From positions 548,783-612,782 of the forward strand of contig NZ_FOSB01000001.1 of the NCBI RefSeq assembly GCF_900114165.1: a stretch of 64,000 bases of DNA, given 5' to 3'. Shown here piece after piece: positions 8,889 through 18,459 of the stretch. Origin of the DNA: Halobacillus dabanensis. GTDB taxonomy: Bacteria; Bacillota; Bacilli; Bacillales; Halobacillaceae. The position numbers and the translations under genes are program-made. A model generated the notes under the pieces. The model made no database searches, was not told the DNA's origin, and saw nothing but the letters and a program-made list of their open reading frames with translations. How positions within the stretch are numbered: the stretch's first letter is position 1; each line of letters begins with the position of its first letter.

Positions 8889-9320
8889 TTGCAAGGGTAT
8901 AATGTTTTGATGATATACAACAAAGATATGGATCAATTGTTAATGTGCAAACGTCTAAAGAATCCATATAAAGGATTAAGTAATTTAGTTGGAGGAAAAA
9001 TCGAAACCGAAGAAACAGGAATAGAATCTGCTTATAGAGAACTTACTGAAGAAACAGCTATTTCAAAAGAGGACATTATCTTTCATCACTTAATGGATTT
9101 AAAATATTTTAGCAAAATTGTTATGTGGAAGGATATGTTGGCAGATTAAAACGAGATGTAGATGTTCAGGTGATGAGAATGTTTATACTGGTCTGATTTG
9201 AATGAAGACTTTTTTGATATGTCTTCATATGCTGGAGAAGGTAATATTGGTCATATGGTTGAACAAGTAAATATGGTAAAAGATAATTTATTTTATGATG
9301 AAAAATACATTGGAGAGTAG
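8889..9320 (+). pseudogene. NUDIX hydrolase broken by two frameshifts
   Basis: The first part has the Nudix box (GGKIETEETGIESAYRELTE, then EET) of a MutT-like pyrophosphohydrolase, opening from TTG 8889 behind AAGGAGG. The first frame ends at 9149, but the +1 frame carries on as YVGRLKRDVDVQV (from about 9130), and after a second shift near 9170 a further frame reads WSDLNEDFFDMSSYAGEGNI and on to KYIGE at 9320. Joined together these make a normal ~145-residue protein. Two separate shifts argue against a single sequencing error. Confidence 0.8.
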
Positions 9321-9394
9321 CCAGATCATTACTATTTTCCTTATTGAACTAACGGAGGCCTAGCGAAATAGAAAAATTAAAGTGAGGAATTTAT

Positions 9395-9706
9395 ATGAAG
9401 CAATTAACATTCCATGAGCTACAGAGTTACCTATCACTAAAATACAAAGAAGGAGGAACTTCCTCTGCCTTGTTTATGAAACTTGTAGAAGAAATTGGCG
9501 AGGTAGCTGAGGTACTTAACCAGTTAGAAGGTCGAAAGGAAAATTCAGGGAACACTTCTTTAGAGAAAGAGTTAGTTGATGTTATTCACTACGCAGTGGC
9601 CATTGCGAGCATAAACAATATTGATTTAACAGATGCCATTATTAACAAGGATAAACAAGCTGCAATTAAATATAATCAATCTCCAAATTTAGAAGAGTTT
9701 TTATGA
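9395..9706 (+). CDS. MazG-like nucleotide pyrophosphohydrolase
   Basis: 103-residue all-helical NTP pyrophosphohydrolase-like protein. The Mg-binding pattern is complete: KLVEEIGEVAEVL (E-E-x-x-E) at about residues 27-39 and KELVDVIHYAVAIA (E-x-x-D) at about 65-78. Such proteins hydrolyse NTPs or dNTPs as house-cleaning enzymes. It follows the remains of a NUDIX gene, another nucleotide-sanitising family, 75 bases upstream. Ribosome binding site GTGAGGA. Confidence 0.85.
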   Translation: MKQLTFHELQSYLSLKYKEGGTSSALFMKLVEEIGEVAEVLNQLEGRKENSGNTSLEKELVDVIHYAVAIASINNIDLTDAIINKDKQAAIKYNQSPNLEEFL

Positions 9707-9811
9707 GTAAAAAATGAAGAATATTAGTATGAAAGTACAGAAAACGGGTGGCAAAAGTAAAAAGACCCCCAAGATTTTTTCGCACTCAATTCTTAAACAA
9801 TCATGAGCAAT

Positions 9812-9846
9812 AGCTGAAGATTATATAGAAGATCTTCGGCTTTTTT
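9812..9846 (+). terminator. Terminator downstream of mazG-like gene
   Basis: AGCTGAAGAT pairs with ATCTTCGGCT around TATATAGA, followed by six T. Confidence 0.8.
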
Positions 9847-9910
9847 CCTATGCGCTAAATTTACATAATATTGGAAATCGTTTAAAATTGTAAGGGAGGG
9901 AGAAGATAGT

Positions 9911-10954
9911 ATGAATAAAAATAGTTTGGCGGAAAGATTTAATGATTTCGTGGTCTTAGAATGTGAAGGGTCCAGCGAATTCTATAGACGTTTGGCCTCA
10001 GAGATAGCTGAAGATGATGACTTATTAGAATTATGTCTGAATGCAAGAGAAGGACAACCTGTTCCAAATTTACTCTTGGGTGCGGTACATTATTTACTTC
10101 TTAAAGGGACTGATCATCAACTCCAGGAATATTACCCGAGCATAGTAAAAGAACCCCAAAAAGACAGCCATTTGTTCGAGACATTTAAAGACTTTTGTTT
10201 CAGAAACACAAGCAAAATAAAGAACATTTTAAAGAATAAACGTGTACAAACCAATGAAGTCCGCCGTTGTGCTTATTTATACCCCATATTCGGATTCATC
10301 TATCAACAAACCAACAAACCATTATCCCTTATTGAAATAGGAACAAGTGCGGGGCTTCAGCTTTTGTGGGATCAGTATTCTTATTCCTATGGAAATGAAC
10401 AGGTCTATGGTAATAAAGATTCTTATGTCCATTTAATATCCAACGTTCGTGAAGGAGAAGTTCCAACTCATTTGCTATCATCCATCCCTCCAGTAAATGA
10501 TCGAAGAGGAATGGATTTACATGTTAGTGACCTTACAAACATAGAAGATTACTTATGGTTGAAAGCTCTAATATGGCCGGAGCATGAGGACCGACTTTCG
10601 AACTTTGAAGCTGCTGTAAAACAACTAAGATTACACCCTCCTCACCTTATTGAAGGGGATGGTGTTGGACTATTGACTGAAGTAATCGAAGAAATACCAA
10701 CTGATACAACACTTTGCATTTTTCATACACATGTAGCTAATCAGATGCCGAACACAGTTAAGGAGAGTTTGATACATAAAGTGAAGGAAATAGGGAATCA
10801 GAGGGATGTTTTTCATATTTACAATAATATGGAGGATAGGAACTTGCATGTAGATTCAGTCGTAAACGGAGAATTTAAAAAAAGAACAGTTGGTGGAACG
10901 GATGGACATGGTCGATGGTTTGATTGGAAACTATCAAATGAAGATTTAGCATAA
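9911..10954 (+). CDS. DUF2332 family protein
   Basis: 347-residue cytosolic protein of the DUF2332 family, whose function is not established. Recognised by YPIFGFIYQQTNKPLSLIEI followed by GTSAGLQLLWDQYSY, where G-T-S-A-G resembles a SAM-binding glycine loop, and by GVGLLTEVIEEIPTDTTLCI then FHTHVANQMP near the C-terminus. Length fits the family. Single gene behind the ribosome binding site GGGAGGGAG; it follows a terminator, so it probably has its own promoter. The 261-base gap after it contains only short broken frames. Confidence 0.85.
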   Translation: MNKNSLAERFNDFVVLECEGSSEFYRRLASEIAEDDDLLELCLNAREGQPVPNLLLGAVHYLLLKGTDHQLQEYYPSIVKEPQKDSHLFETFKDFCFRNTSKIKNILKNKRVQTNEVRRCAYLYPIFGFIYQQTNKPLSLIEIGTSAGLQLLWDQYSYSYGNEQVYGNKDSYVHLISNVREGEVPTHLLSSIPPVNDRRGMDLHVSDLTNIEDYLWLKALIWPEHEDRLSNFEAAVKQLRLHPPHLIEGDGVGLLTEVIEEIPTDTTLCIFHTHVANQMPNTVKESLIHKVKEIGNQRDVFHIYNNMEDRNLHVDSVVNGEFKKRTVGGTDGHGRWFDWKLSNEDLA

Positions 10955-11215
10955 CTTTTCAATAATGGGGCGATAGCTTGGAGAGTACTCGGCCTTATTA
11001 CATAAGCATAAGGGATGATGAATTTCGTTTTTTATTATTGGTGCAGGTTATTATTTGGTCTATGCTTGATTAAAAAGGTAGATGGGGTAGACTAACAGTT
11101 TAATTGATTAACGTAGTACAAAAGCACTCTCTTTAAACAGTTAAATCGGTTTATACAGTTTGTGTTACTAATGGTATAAACTAGTAATTATATCTTATAA
11201 ACTAGGGGGTAAATA

Positions 11216-13618
11216 ATGAAAAAGACATTAATGAGTGGTATGGCAGCCATTACGATGCTTGCTGCGCCTATAACGGCGGCAGCAGAAGCGCCGAAATGGC
11301 ACAATGTCAATGTAAACGAAACTCTGAAGGAGGAAGATGGCAGCCTTTTTAACAATGAGAACTATGAATTTTTGAAGTACTCGAAGGTAGACGACAAACT
11401 TGCGGAAATTGCTAAACATAGTAATCGGATTACAGTAGAAAGTTCAGCGGAATCTTCCGGTGGTCATGACCTTTATACGGTAACCATTTCCGATCCAACC
11501 TCCAAAGGGAAATATGGGTATCAAAAATCATTGCGAAAGAAGATGTTCAAGAACTCTGAAAAGGCTCAGGCATTTATTGAAAAACACCCTGACTTTAAAG
11601 TGCCGGTGATGATTAATGCGTCTATTCATGGCACTGAGTTTGTGGGTTCAGATGCTGCGCTGCAATTGATTGAGCGTTTTGCAACAGCCAATGATCAACA
11701 AACGAAGAATCTGCTTGAAAATCATATTCTTATTTTTAATGTGGTAGCTAATCCTGACGGTCGGATTGATGCGACACGTTTTAACAGCAATGGCATTGAC
11801 TTGAATCGGGATTTTATTACACAATCTCAAGCGGAAACCAAACATACAGTTGAGTTGATCAAAGAGTGGAATCCAATGGTCTTCCTTGATTTGCATGGCT
11901 ATGTGAAAAGTTATGGCGGCCCAGATCAGCCAGGTTTAATCGAGCCGTGTACACCACCGCACAATCCGAACTACGAGTATGATCTATTTTCGAAATGGGC
12001 GCTAGATCAGGCTGAAGCCATGGAAGGAAGCATTGTAGAAAACCGTACAGACTATGAAAATACAAATACTGATGCTTCAGGTGTCGACTATCAATCGATG
12101 ACAGGTACATATATTCCGCAGCGGGATGATCAAGCAGGATGGGATGATTATCCACCGATTTTCACACCGATGTATGCGATGTATCACGGGGCTTATGGGT
12201 ATACGCTTGAAGCACCGACGAATGATTGGGATGGCGTCCAATGGCATTATGATACAGTTATGGGAGCGCTTGAATTTTCCAATGATAACAAAGAACAAAT
12301 GATCAAAGACCAAATCGAAGTATTCAAACGAGGCATCCAATTTGATCACCCATACCATAAGGAAGGGTTCTTCCCGCAAGCGTATATTTTACCAGTAGAT
12401 GAAACAGACCCAACGGCAACCGAAAAAGCAGTTGAGCATCTGATGTTCAATGACATTGATGTCTCTGAGGCGAAGAAAGCATTCGAATATGAAGGTGTCT
12501 CGTACCCGGCGGGAACGTATATCGTAGACATGAGTCAGGCGAAAGCTGGACTTGCGAACACGATGCTGTGGGATGGAGAAGATATTACCGATCGCACACC
12601 ATCTATGTATGATATCTCTGCCTGGAATTTACCAGAATTATGGGGTTTTGAAGCGGTAGAGGTTGAAGCTGACAGCTCCTTTAATGTAAAGACTAACGAC
12701 GTGAAAAAAGTAAAAGCCGATGGGGAGTTAAACGGAAACGGTCCATATGTGATTCCTAACTCTTCTGTAAAAGCTATTAATCTAGTTAACACTTTGGTAA
12801 AGAACGGATTTAAAGTGACCATGGATGGTGAGCAATTCTATGTGGATGCAAACAAATCGCCGGAATTGAGAAAACTTGTGGAGGCGTCTGGCATCACCGT
12901 CAAATCGGTCGAGGCTGTTGATGGTGAGCCATTAACTTCTCAGAAGGTAACGATTCTAAAAGACGGCGGGATGAACAAAGGTCAATCTCACGCAGGCACA
13001 CGTTTAGCTTTGGAACGATTAGGGTTTGAAGTACAGGAAATCACCCCAAGAGAACTGGCAGAAAAAGGATTAGGAGATACAGAGGTCTTTTTCTACAGTG
13101 GCACGTCTAACTTGATTTCGTATGATAATTGGACTCCGAACGCTGAATTTGGTCTCGAAAATGAGGCACAGTATAATGCCTTTAAAGATAACATCCACTC
13201 CTTTGTTGAAGATGGAGGGAAATATATTGCTGTTGGAGCTGGCGCTTCCGATGCCGCTACGCAACTGGGGCTGACGGATGTCACCGTTCATAAAGGTAGC
13301 AATAATAGTAATGGGATCGTCCGAGTGAATTACGATTCTGTTTCCCTAACTTCTGGTTATGCAGAAACTGATTATGGTTTCGTCTATAGCCCTGTTTGGT
13401 ATTCGGATGTGGAAGGAGTAGATGTCCATGCCACTTATAAAGACAGCAGTAACTTCTTTATGGCGGGACACTGGGAAGACCGCGCTGATGCCCAAGGGCA
13501 GCCGGTCATCATTAAAGAACAGGATCAAGACGTAACGCTTATTGGACTTGAAGCAGGCTTCCGTGATCACACGGATTACTTATTCCGCCTCTTCTCAAAC
13601 GCCATTTACACCAAATAG
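11216..13618 (+). CDS. Secreted M14 zinc carboxypeptidase
   Basis: Extracellular metallo-carboxypeptidase of 800 residues with a Sec signal peptide (MKKTLMSGMAAITMLAAPIT, AxA cut near residue 24). The peptidase M14 domain has zinc ligands H138-x-x-E141 (IHGTE), H227 (FLDLHGY) and catalytic E332 (YTLEAP), plus NPDGR and NGIDLNRDF, the substrate-carboxylate region. The ~400 C-terminal residues form further domains, one with a glutamine-amidotransferase-like fold pattern (KYIAVGAGASDAA). Likely digests extracellular peptides. It stands alone and is closed by a strong terminator. Confidence 0.9.
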   Translation: MKKTLMSGMAAITMLAAPITAAAEAPKWHNVNVNETLKEEDGSLFNNENYEFLKYSKVDDKLAEIAKHSNRITVESSAESSGGHDLYTVTISDPTSKGKYGYQKSLRKKMFKNSEKAQAFIEKHPDFKVPVMINASIHGTEFVGSDAALQLIERFATANDQQTKNLLENHILIFNVVANPDGRIDATRFNSNGIDLNRDFITQSQAETKHTVELIKEWNPMVFLDLHGYVKSYGGPDQPGLIEPCTPPHNPNYEYDLFSKWALDQAEAMEGSIVENRTDYENTNTDASGVDYQSMTGTYIPQRDDQAGWDDYPPIFTPMYAMYHGAYGYTLEAPTNDWDGVQWHYDTVMGALEFSNDNKEQMIKDQIEVFKRGIQFDHPYHKEGFFPQAYILPVDETDPTATEKAVEHLMFNDIDVSEAKKAFEYEGVSYPAGTYIVDMSQAKAGLANTMLWDGEDITDRTPSMYDISAWNLPELWGFEAVEVEADSSFNVKTNDVKKVKADGELNGNGPYVIPNSSVKAINLVNTLVKNGFKVTMDGEQFYVDANKSPELRKLVEASGITVKSVEAVDGEPLTSQKVTILKDGGMNKGQSHAGTRLALERLGFEVQEITPRELAEKGLGDTEVFFYSGTSNLISYDNWTPNAEFGLENEAQYNAFKDNIHSFVEDGGKYIAVGAGASDAATQLGLTDVTVHKGSNNSNGIVRVNYDSVSLTSGYAETDYGFVYSPVWYSDVEGVDVHATYKDSSNFFMAGHWEDRADAQGQPVIIKEQDQDVTLIGLEAGFRDHTDYLFRLFSNAIYTK

Positions 13619-13633
13619 CAATTAGGTATATCT

Positions 13634-13681
13634 ACCACTTTCAATCAACCAGACTCTGGATGATTGAAAGTGGTGTTTTTT
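13634..13681 (+). terminator. Terminator of the M14 gene
   Basis: ACCACTTTCAATCA (13634-13647) pairs perfectly with its complement at 13661-13674, followed by GTTTTTT. Confidence 0.9.
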
Positions 13682-13877
13682 GGTGAAATATCAATCGGTT
13701 ATCCATTTAATCGAGTCTTCAAAAGTTGTGGGCGATTATTCCAAAAGAATAGTTGCCTTTTCTTTACTTAAGAATTGGGCAGGAATATGGAAGTTTCGGG
13801 ATAATATAGGAGTTAATTGGATATAGGGGATTTTTTGGTCTATTAAAATAGAATATACCGGAAAGCTTTATGTATTT

Positions 13878-13913
13878 GAAAGAGCCATTCTTAACAAAAG
13901 AAGGCTCTTTTTT
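13878..13913. terminator. Second hairpin with T-run before the ArsR-type gene
   Basis: AAAGAGCC pairs with GGCTCTTT across a 16-base loop and is followed by a T-run. The 200 bases between this and the M14 terminator show no gene. It may terminate read-through ahead of the next operon. Confidence 0.6.
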
Positions 13914-13975
13914 AATTGACTAAAAACATTGAACATATCGTTCTAATAATATAGAATATATGCAGGAGGGGTAAT

Positions 13976-15025
13976 ATGGAATTATTTTCTGCAGGGACCA
14001 AGATCTCTAGAGAGAAATATAGTGTTGAAGTCAAATGCTCTCTTTTATGGGAATCAGCTTTAGGTATAGCAGCTATAACCAATGAATCTTTGATTAATAC
14101 GTTAGAAATATCGAAAAAGAATAGAAAATCAATCGAACAAGCATTATCACCGATGATGGTGGAGCATCTCGAATATGTAAAAGAACACAACACTTGGAAG
14201 ACACTTCTCCAGATTCTTCACCAGGAAGACTTTGAACATCTGACTTCTTTTATAGACTATGTAAATAGCTTATCCTCAAAACGTCTAAAGTCTATTGCAA
14301 TTCCTTACTTAGGGGAGGAATACAATGATTTGATAAGTGAACTATTGGAAGGGTCTGAGAAAGGACTAAAAAAGTTGCAAAAAATCACAAAAAATCATCC
14401 CTTTCTTCCAAGTTACCTTAAATATATAAGGGACGTTTCCGCTGAGGAATTAAAGAGTCACTTAGTTGAAGTTATGGCTGGATGGTTTGAAACAGTGATT
14501 GAACCTGAAAAAGATAAGCTGAGCGCAATACTTTTAACGGACAAGGATTCCAAAGAAAATATGCTCAACAATTTAGAACCGGAGGAATTTATTGAGTGGG
14601 CTACGGATGGTATTAAATATGCACCTGAACCAAATGTGCATAAGGTCATTCTCATACCTCATTATTTTTACAGACCATGGAACGTGGAAGCAGATCTGGA
14701 TGGTGTTAAAGTATTTTATTATGCGGTGGCAAATGAAAGTATCTCCAATGAGAAGTTTGTTCCGAATAAACAATTGGTCCAAAGATATAAAGCATTAGGA
14801 GATGAAACACGTTTAAAAATACTGAAGATGATAAAAGAGGAGCATTTATCTCTGCAGGAATTAACGGCTGAACTGAAGTTAGGCAAAACAACCGTTCATC
14901 ATCACTTGAAAATCTTAAAGTCAGCAAGGTTGGTAACTCAGGTTTCAAACAACAAATATGACATTAATCAAAGCGCCATTGATTTCTTACCTACCGATTT
15001 AAGCCTGTATCTGGATAGTGAATAA
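13976..15025 (+). CDS. ArsR-type winged-helix regulator with large N-terminal domain
   Basis: 349 residues. The C-terminal ~85 residues are an ArsR winged helix (RYKALGDETRLKILKMIKEE, then TTVHHHLKILKSARLV); the N-terminal ~250 residues form an all-alpha domain of the kind found in Bacillales ArsR proteins that accompany MFS pumps. No metal-binding Cys pair is visible in the winged helix, so a non-metal ligand is more likely. The gene ends 15 bases before the MFS gene, so the two form an operon. An imperfect dyad with GAAC and GTTC arms at about 13931-13943 may be the operator. Confidence 0.82.
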   Translation: MELFSAGTKISREKYSVEVKCSLLWESALGIAAITNESLINTLEISKKNRKSIEQALSPMMVEHLEYVKEHNTWKTLLQILHQEDFEHLTSFIDYVNSLSSKRLKSIAIPYLGEEYNDLISELLEGSEKGLKKLQKITKNHPFLPSYLKYIRDVSAEELKSHLVEVMAGWFETVIEPEKDKLSAILLTDKDSKENMLNNLEPEEFIEWATDGIKYAPEPNVHKVILIPHYFYRPWNVEADLDGVKVFYYAVANESISNEKFVPNKQLVQRYKALGDETRLKILKMIKEEHLSLQELTAELKLGKTTVHHHLKILKSARLVTQVSNNKYDINQSAIDFLPTDLSLYLDSE

Positions 15026-15040
15026 AAAGGGGAGAAGCTT

Positions 15041-16273
15041 ATGAATCATTCAGACGTACAAGTGGAATCGAAAGAGAAAGTTCCTGAGTTCAAAAAGAAT
15101 TTTCAAGTATATAGATTTATTGGCGGTAACTTGGTTTCCTTCTTCGGCGATCAAATATATTTGATTGCACTCCCTTTGATTGTATTGGCTATCACCGGAT
15201 CACCGCTGAGCATGGGGATAGTAGCAGCTCTCGAGCGATTGCCTATTCTCATCCAGCCCTTTACTGGAGTATTGGCTGATAATTTTAATCGGAAAAGAAT
15301 CCTGTTGCTTTGTGATTCAGGTAGATTTCTAACGGTTGGTCTCTTAGGTTTTTTATACATAATAAACCACTTAACCATTTGGGAAATATATGTTGGGGCG
15401 TTACTCGTAGGCTTGTTAACCCAGATATATAACACTTGTCAATTTGCTTCCATTCCAAAACTGGTCCGAAAAAAAGATCTACAGCTGGTTAATTCCATAA
15501 ACACAGGCATATTTCAAACGGCAGTATTTATTGCACCTGGGTTAGGAGGAATCATAATCAGTATGTTTAATCCTGGTATAGGGTTAATTATGAACAGCTT
15601 TTCCTTTTTGGTGGGTTTTGTAGTTGTATTAAGTCTTAGAATAGATGATAGGATACAAAAAGATAGAATGACCAGGGCAAAAGTATTTACAGATATAAAG
15701 GAAGGGTTCAAGTTCGTTATTGCGGTGAAACCAATTTTTTACACCAATTTAGCTATGCTCTTTTCCATCTTTGGAACCACTCTTTTCTTAACAATGCTAG
15801 TCATACACTTGAAATCCACCGTAAGTTTAGATGCTGTGCAAATAGGTTACCTTCTCTCGATCGGTGGTATTGCCGCTATTGGTGGCGCTTTAACTACTAA
15901 TTGGTTGAAAAAACACTTTTCTTACAGAAGCATTCTTTTTTCTGCTGGTGTTATAGGAGGATTTTCCATAATCGCTTTTGCAATGGATGACTCATTCCTA
16001 TGGTTGGCACTAATGAATGCCATAGGTACTGTTTCTGCGTCAATCATGAGTCCATGCATTGTCACTATACGCCAAAATCTCAGCCCGGATCATCTTTTGG
16101 GGCGTGTTCAAGCTACGAGTCGCTTTATGACATGGGTATCAATGCCAGTGTCAGCGTTAGTTGCAGGGATCGTAGCAGAGCAATTCGGTACTACTTTTAC
16201 TTTGCTAGTAGGTGGAGTGATTGCTACTATTGCTTCCTTCATCTATTTACATCCGTCTTTAAAAACTGCTTGA
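15041..16273 (+). CDS. MFS transporter (MFS_3 family)
   Basis: 410-residue inner-membrane transporter, about 12 helices. GVLADNFNRKRILLLCDSGR is the A-motif between helices 2 and 3. SPCIVTIRQNLSPDHLLGRV is the typical C-half loop of the MFS_3 (EntS/macrolide efflux) branch. Second gene of an operon with the ArsR-type regulator, which presumably represses it. Ribosome binding site AAAAGGGGAG. Substrate unknown. Confidence 0.86.
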   Translation: MNHSDVQVESKEKVPEFKKNFQVYRFIGGNLVSFFGDQIYLIALPLIVLAITGSPLSMGIVAALERLPILIQPFTGVLADNFNRKRILLLCDSGRFLTVGLLGFLYIINHLTIWEIYVGALLVGLLTQIYNTCQFASIPKLVRKKDLQLVNSINTGIFQTAVFIAPGLGGIIISMFNPGIGLIMNSFSFLVGFVVVLSLRIDDRIQKDRMTRAKVFTDIKEGFKFVIAVKPIFYTNLAMLFSIFGTTLFLTMLVIHLKSTVSLDAVQIGYLLSIGGIAAIGGALTTNWLKKHFSYRSILFSAGVIGGFSIIAFAMDDSFLWLALMNAIGTVSASIMSPCIVTIRQNLSPDHLLGRVQATSRFMTWVSMPVSALVAGIVAEQFGTTFTLLVGGVIATIASFIYLHPSLKTA

Positions 16274-16464
16274 TTAAGTGCGATACTAATAAGATTACTG
16301 TGATTCCCATAAAAGGTTATGCCAACGATTAGAAGCAGCAGAAAAAGCGTCTCTTTATAGGAGCTTTTCATGATGGATTGCGCCAACCATCTACCCGGTT
16401 TAATTTTACACTGGAAAAAGTGAAAAGCCTTAACTGGGTTCACTTAATAAAGGAGGGGTATATA

Positions 16465-16788
16465 ATGACTATGCTTGTATTCAGTGGTCTATCTATACTT
16501 ATTTTGTTAGGCGCATTATTAAGCTATTTTACAGCAAAGCAAGGTTTGAGGAAAAATAAAAAGGTGTTGGAAAATGTTTTTTTAGCAACTTGCGTCATTA
16601 TTTTCTTTGGTCTCGTCAGTGCCTTGTTATGGTTCAAGTATGCAGGACCAATCAGTGAATTCTTATTATTTGGTGGAATCATCTTCATCATTGGAATCAC
16701 TTTAACCTTTATAGTTATTCTTGCTGTAACTTTATTAGTAAGAAAAAGAAAATTTATTCAAAGTACGGGAGCTTATATGGAATCTTAG
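16465..16788 (+). CDS. Small three-helix membrane protein, unknown function
   Basis: 107 residues with hydrophobic segments at about 4-22, 37-57 and 67-92 and a basic tail (VRKRKFIQS). The frame stays open upstream to 16378, but the ATG at 16465 follows AAGGAGGGG at the right spacing and is taken as the start. No family recognised. Confidence 0.68.
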   Translation: MTMLVFSGLSILILLGALLSYFTAKQGLRKNKKVLENVFLATCVIIFFGLVSALLWFKYAGPISEFLLFGGIIFIIGITLTFIVILAVTLLVRKRKFIQSTGAYMES

Positions 16789-16810
16789 CCGTGACGAAAG
16801 GGTTTTTTGA

Positions 16811-17134
16811 TTGTTAAAAAAAGTAATATCTTTGGTTTGTTTAGCAATTGTTGTGTTGGTTTTTGGAATGGTGGTAACTACACCATCCGAAGCAGCTTTT
16901 AATAGTTGGGTATCAGAAAAACACCATATTAATTGTGAATCAGATGGAAGTTGTTTGAATGGAGAAAGCCAAATAAGGTTTCGTTCCTCCCATTTTAAAA
17001 ACGCTGGACTATTTGCATCGCAGGAACTAAAATTTGAAGATCCACATGGAGGGGAGAAAATAGTTAGAACTTTAGGGGTATTCGGTCAGCTAATTGAGAT
17101 GGAGAAGAGTAAATTATGGGATATACTCAATTAG
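16811..17134 (+). CDS. Small secreted hypothetical protein
   Basis: 107 residues with an N-terminal signal segment (LKKVISLVCLAIVVLVFGMV) and a plausible cleavage after PSEAA. The exported part has two Cys (HINCESDGSCLNG) that could form a disulfide. TTG start behind GAAAGG. It follows the small membrane protein by 22 bases and ends before a terminator, so the two probably form a unit. Family unknown. Confidence 0.55.
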   Translation: MLKKVISLVCLAIVVLVFGMVVTTPSEAAFNSWVSEKHHINCESDGSCLNGESQIRFRSSHFKNAGLFASQELKFEDPHGGEKIVRTLGVFGQLIEMEKSKLWDILN

Positions 17135-17188
17135 TTTTTCTTTAACTGAACTGTAAATTCATCTCTCGAAATCAAGGCTTAAACAAAC

Positions 17189-17220
17189 GGCTTTCCTTAT
17201 AATAGGAAGGCCTTATTTTT
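17189..17220 (+). terminator. Terminator
   Basis: GGCTTTCCT pairs with AGGAAGGCC (one G-U) around TATAAT; TTATTTTTT follows. Confidence 0.8.
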
Positions 17221-17296
17221 TGGACGATATCACTATCAAACTTCTTTAATAAAACCTTTTTGAAGGCTGGTCATTCATTCGTTTCCGAAGGGGTGT

Positions 17297-17632
17297 GTGC
17301 TTTCTGACTCCAGCGTTTATATAATTTTGCCGATTGGAATAAACTATCTCCATAAAGGAGTTGGTAGCGTGGATGTTAATGGGAAAATCATTAGGGGAGA
17401 GTTTGATCGTATCAACGATGAATTTGTTTTAAATCAAGTGAAGCACTTTACGACTCAATCCACCCTTAATAAAGACCAATTGGATGCGATTTATGACTAT
17501 TTGGATAATCATAAAGAGGAACGAGATGGTCAAATCCTTACATTGAATGAACAAATGCTGATTCGGTTGAGTCAAAAAGAGTCGAGTCAATTTATAGAAG
17601 ACTTAAATCAAATTCGTGACTTGTACCGATAA
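17297..17632 (+). CDS. Hypothetical protein, 111 residues
   Basis: Soluble acidic/basic mixed protein, family not recognised. It starts at GTG 17297 behind GAAGGGG. Predicted pattern is a short beta N-terminus (VYIILPIGINYLHKGVGSVD) and a helical C-terminus ending DLNQIRDLYR. Codon use and the clean ribosome binding site support a real gene. No close partner. Confidence 0.5.
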   Translation: MLSDSSVYIILPIGINYLHKGVGSVDVNGKIIRGEFDRINDEFVLNQVKHFTTQSTLNKDQLDAIYDYLDNHKEERDGQILTLNEQMLIRLSQKESSQFIEDLNQIRDLYR

Positions 17633-18201
17633 ATTTGATAAAGGATGGTGCATCCTCAAAATATATCCGTTAATAGGGTATGGACATTCCACAGTAACTT
17701 ACTTAGTATGAAAAAGGGAAAATTTGTATGCAATATATTTAGATCTTTAAAATAATACGCCCCTCCGAATATTTTCCCTGAAGATTTAATAAGCGAAACG
17801 GCAGTCTTACGGCTGCCGTTTCGCTTATTAATTAAATCCAACCCTCCAGGATCTTCTTCTAAGATTTTTCTCCGTTTCTTCTTAATTTATCAACTGCCTT
17901 CATTTAATAAATTCTGTCCATGACCTATAAGGGGAAAAAGTCTTCTTTTTTTAACAATTAGCACATATTTATTCTCGATGTTTGGAAACTTTCTGGTTCA
18001 AGATACCCCTTCTAACTAGGATACGAATGTTAACAGGAAATTTATCGCTCTTATGGACGATTTGATTAGTAGGGAAGTATTTGTTACTCTATTTTTTGTT
18101 GCAAGAAACGACAATTTTTTTATATGAATGATCAAGCGTAATGAGGTGGGTAAACAGCTTTCTTTATTTGACTTTAGAGATATAAAATGAGGAGTGATTT
18201 T
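17633..18201. other. Gene-free stretch with one very strong hairpin
   Basis: Apart from the 18-bp stem at 17787-17830 I see no gene, RNA or repeat in this AT-rich stretch. Confidence 0.4.
17787..17830. terminator. Long perfect bidirectional terminator hairpin
   Basis: An 18-bp perfect inverted repeat (arms 17787-17804 and 17813-17830; core AAGCGAAACGGCAG) with an eight-base loop. It lies 155 bases after the nearest gene end, longer than a normal terminator stem. Confidence 0.7.
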
Positions 18202-18459
18202 GTGAATAAAAAGATATCTACCGGGATTGCTGTCTTTTTTGTTCTATATACGATTGTTAGTTTATTCGAATACATTGGGTAGAACCGATTGGACAACGCC
18301 ATTCCAAAGAGGTACTTAAGTCTATAATGGTCAACACTATCAAAAATGAAAAATGAACCACACAGAGTTGACCTGCATGAAGAACATTTTCACTTTCAAT
18401 GAACGGTTAGCTTTGGATGGGGTGATTCTACTTACGGAAATGATTACCCAAGGGTATGA
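18202..18459 (+). pseudogene. Remnant of a small exported protein
   Basis: GTG at 18202 behind GAGGAG starts a clear signal/anchor helix (NKKISTGIAVFFVLYTIVSL) that stops at 18280. About 55 bases on, a different frame reads NEPHRVDLHEEHFHFQ, a TGA stop (18400-18402), then in the same frame TVSFGWGDSTYGNDYPRV to TGA 18459. The pieces look like one ~85-residue protein split by a frameshift and a nonsense change. Family unknown. Confidence 0.5.

Noticed and set aside
13929..13943. LexA box before the ArsR-type gene (GAACATATCGTTC)
   Set aside because: Five bases separate GAAC and GTTC instead of four, and the flanks do not fit; an ArsR operator is more likely.
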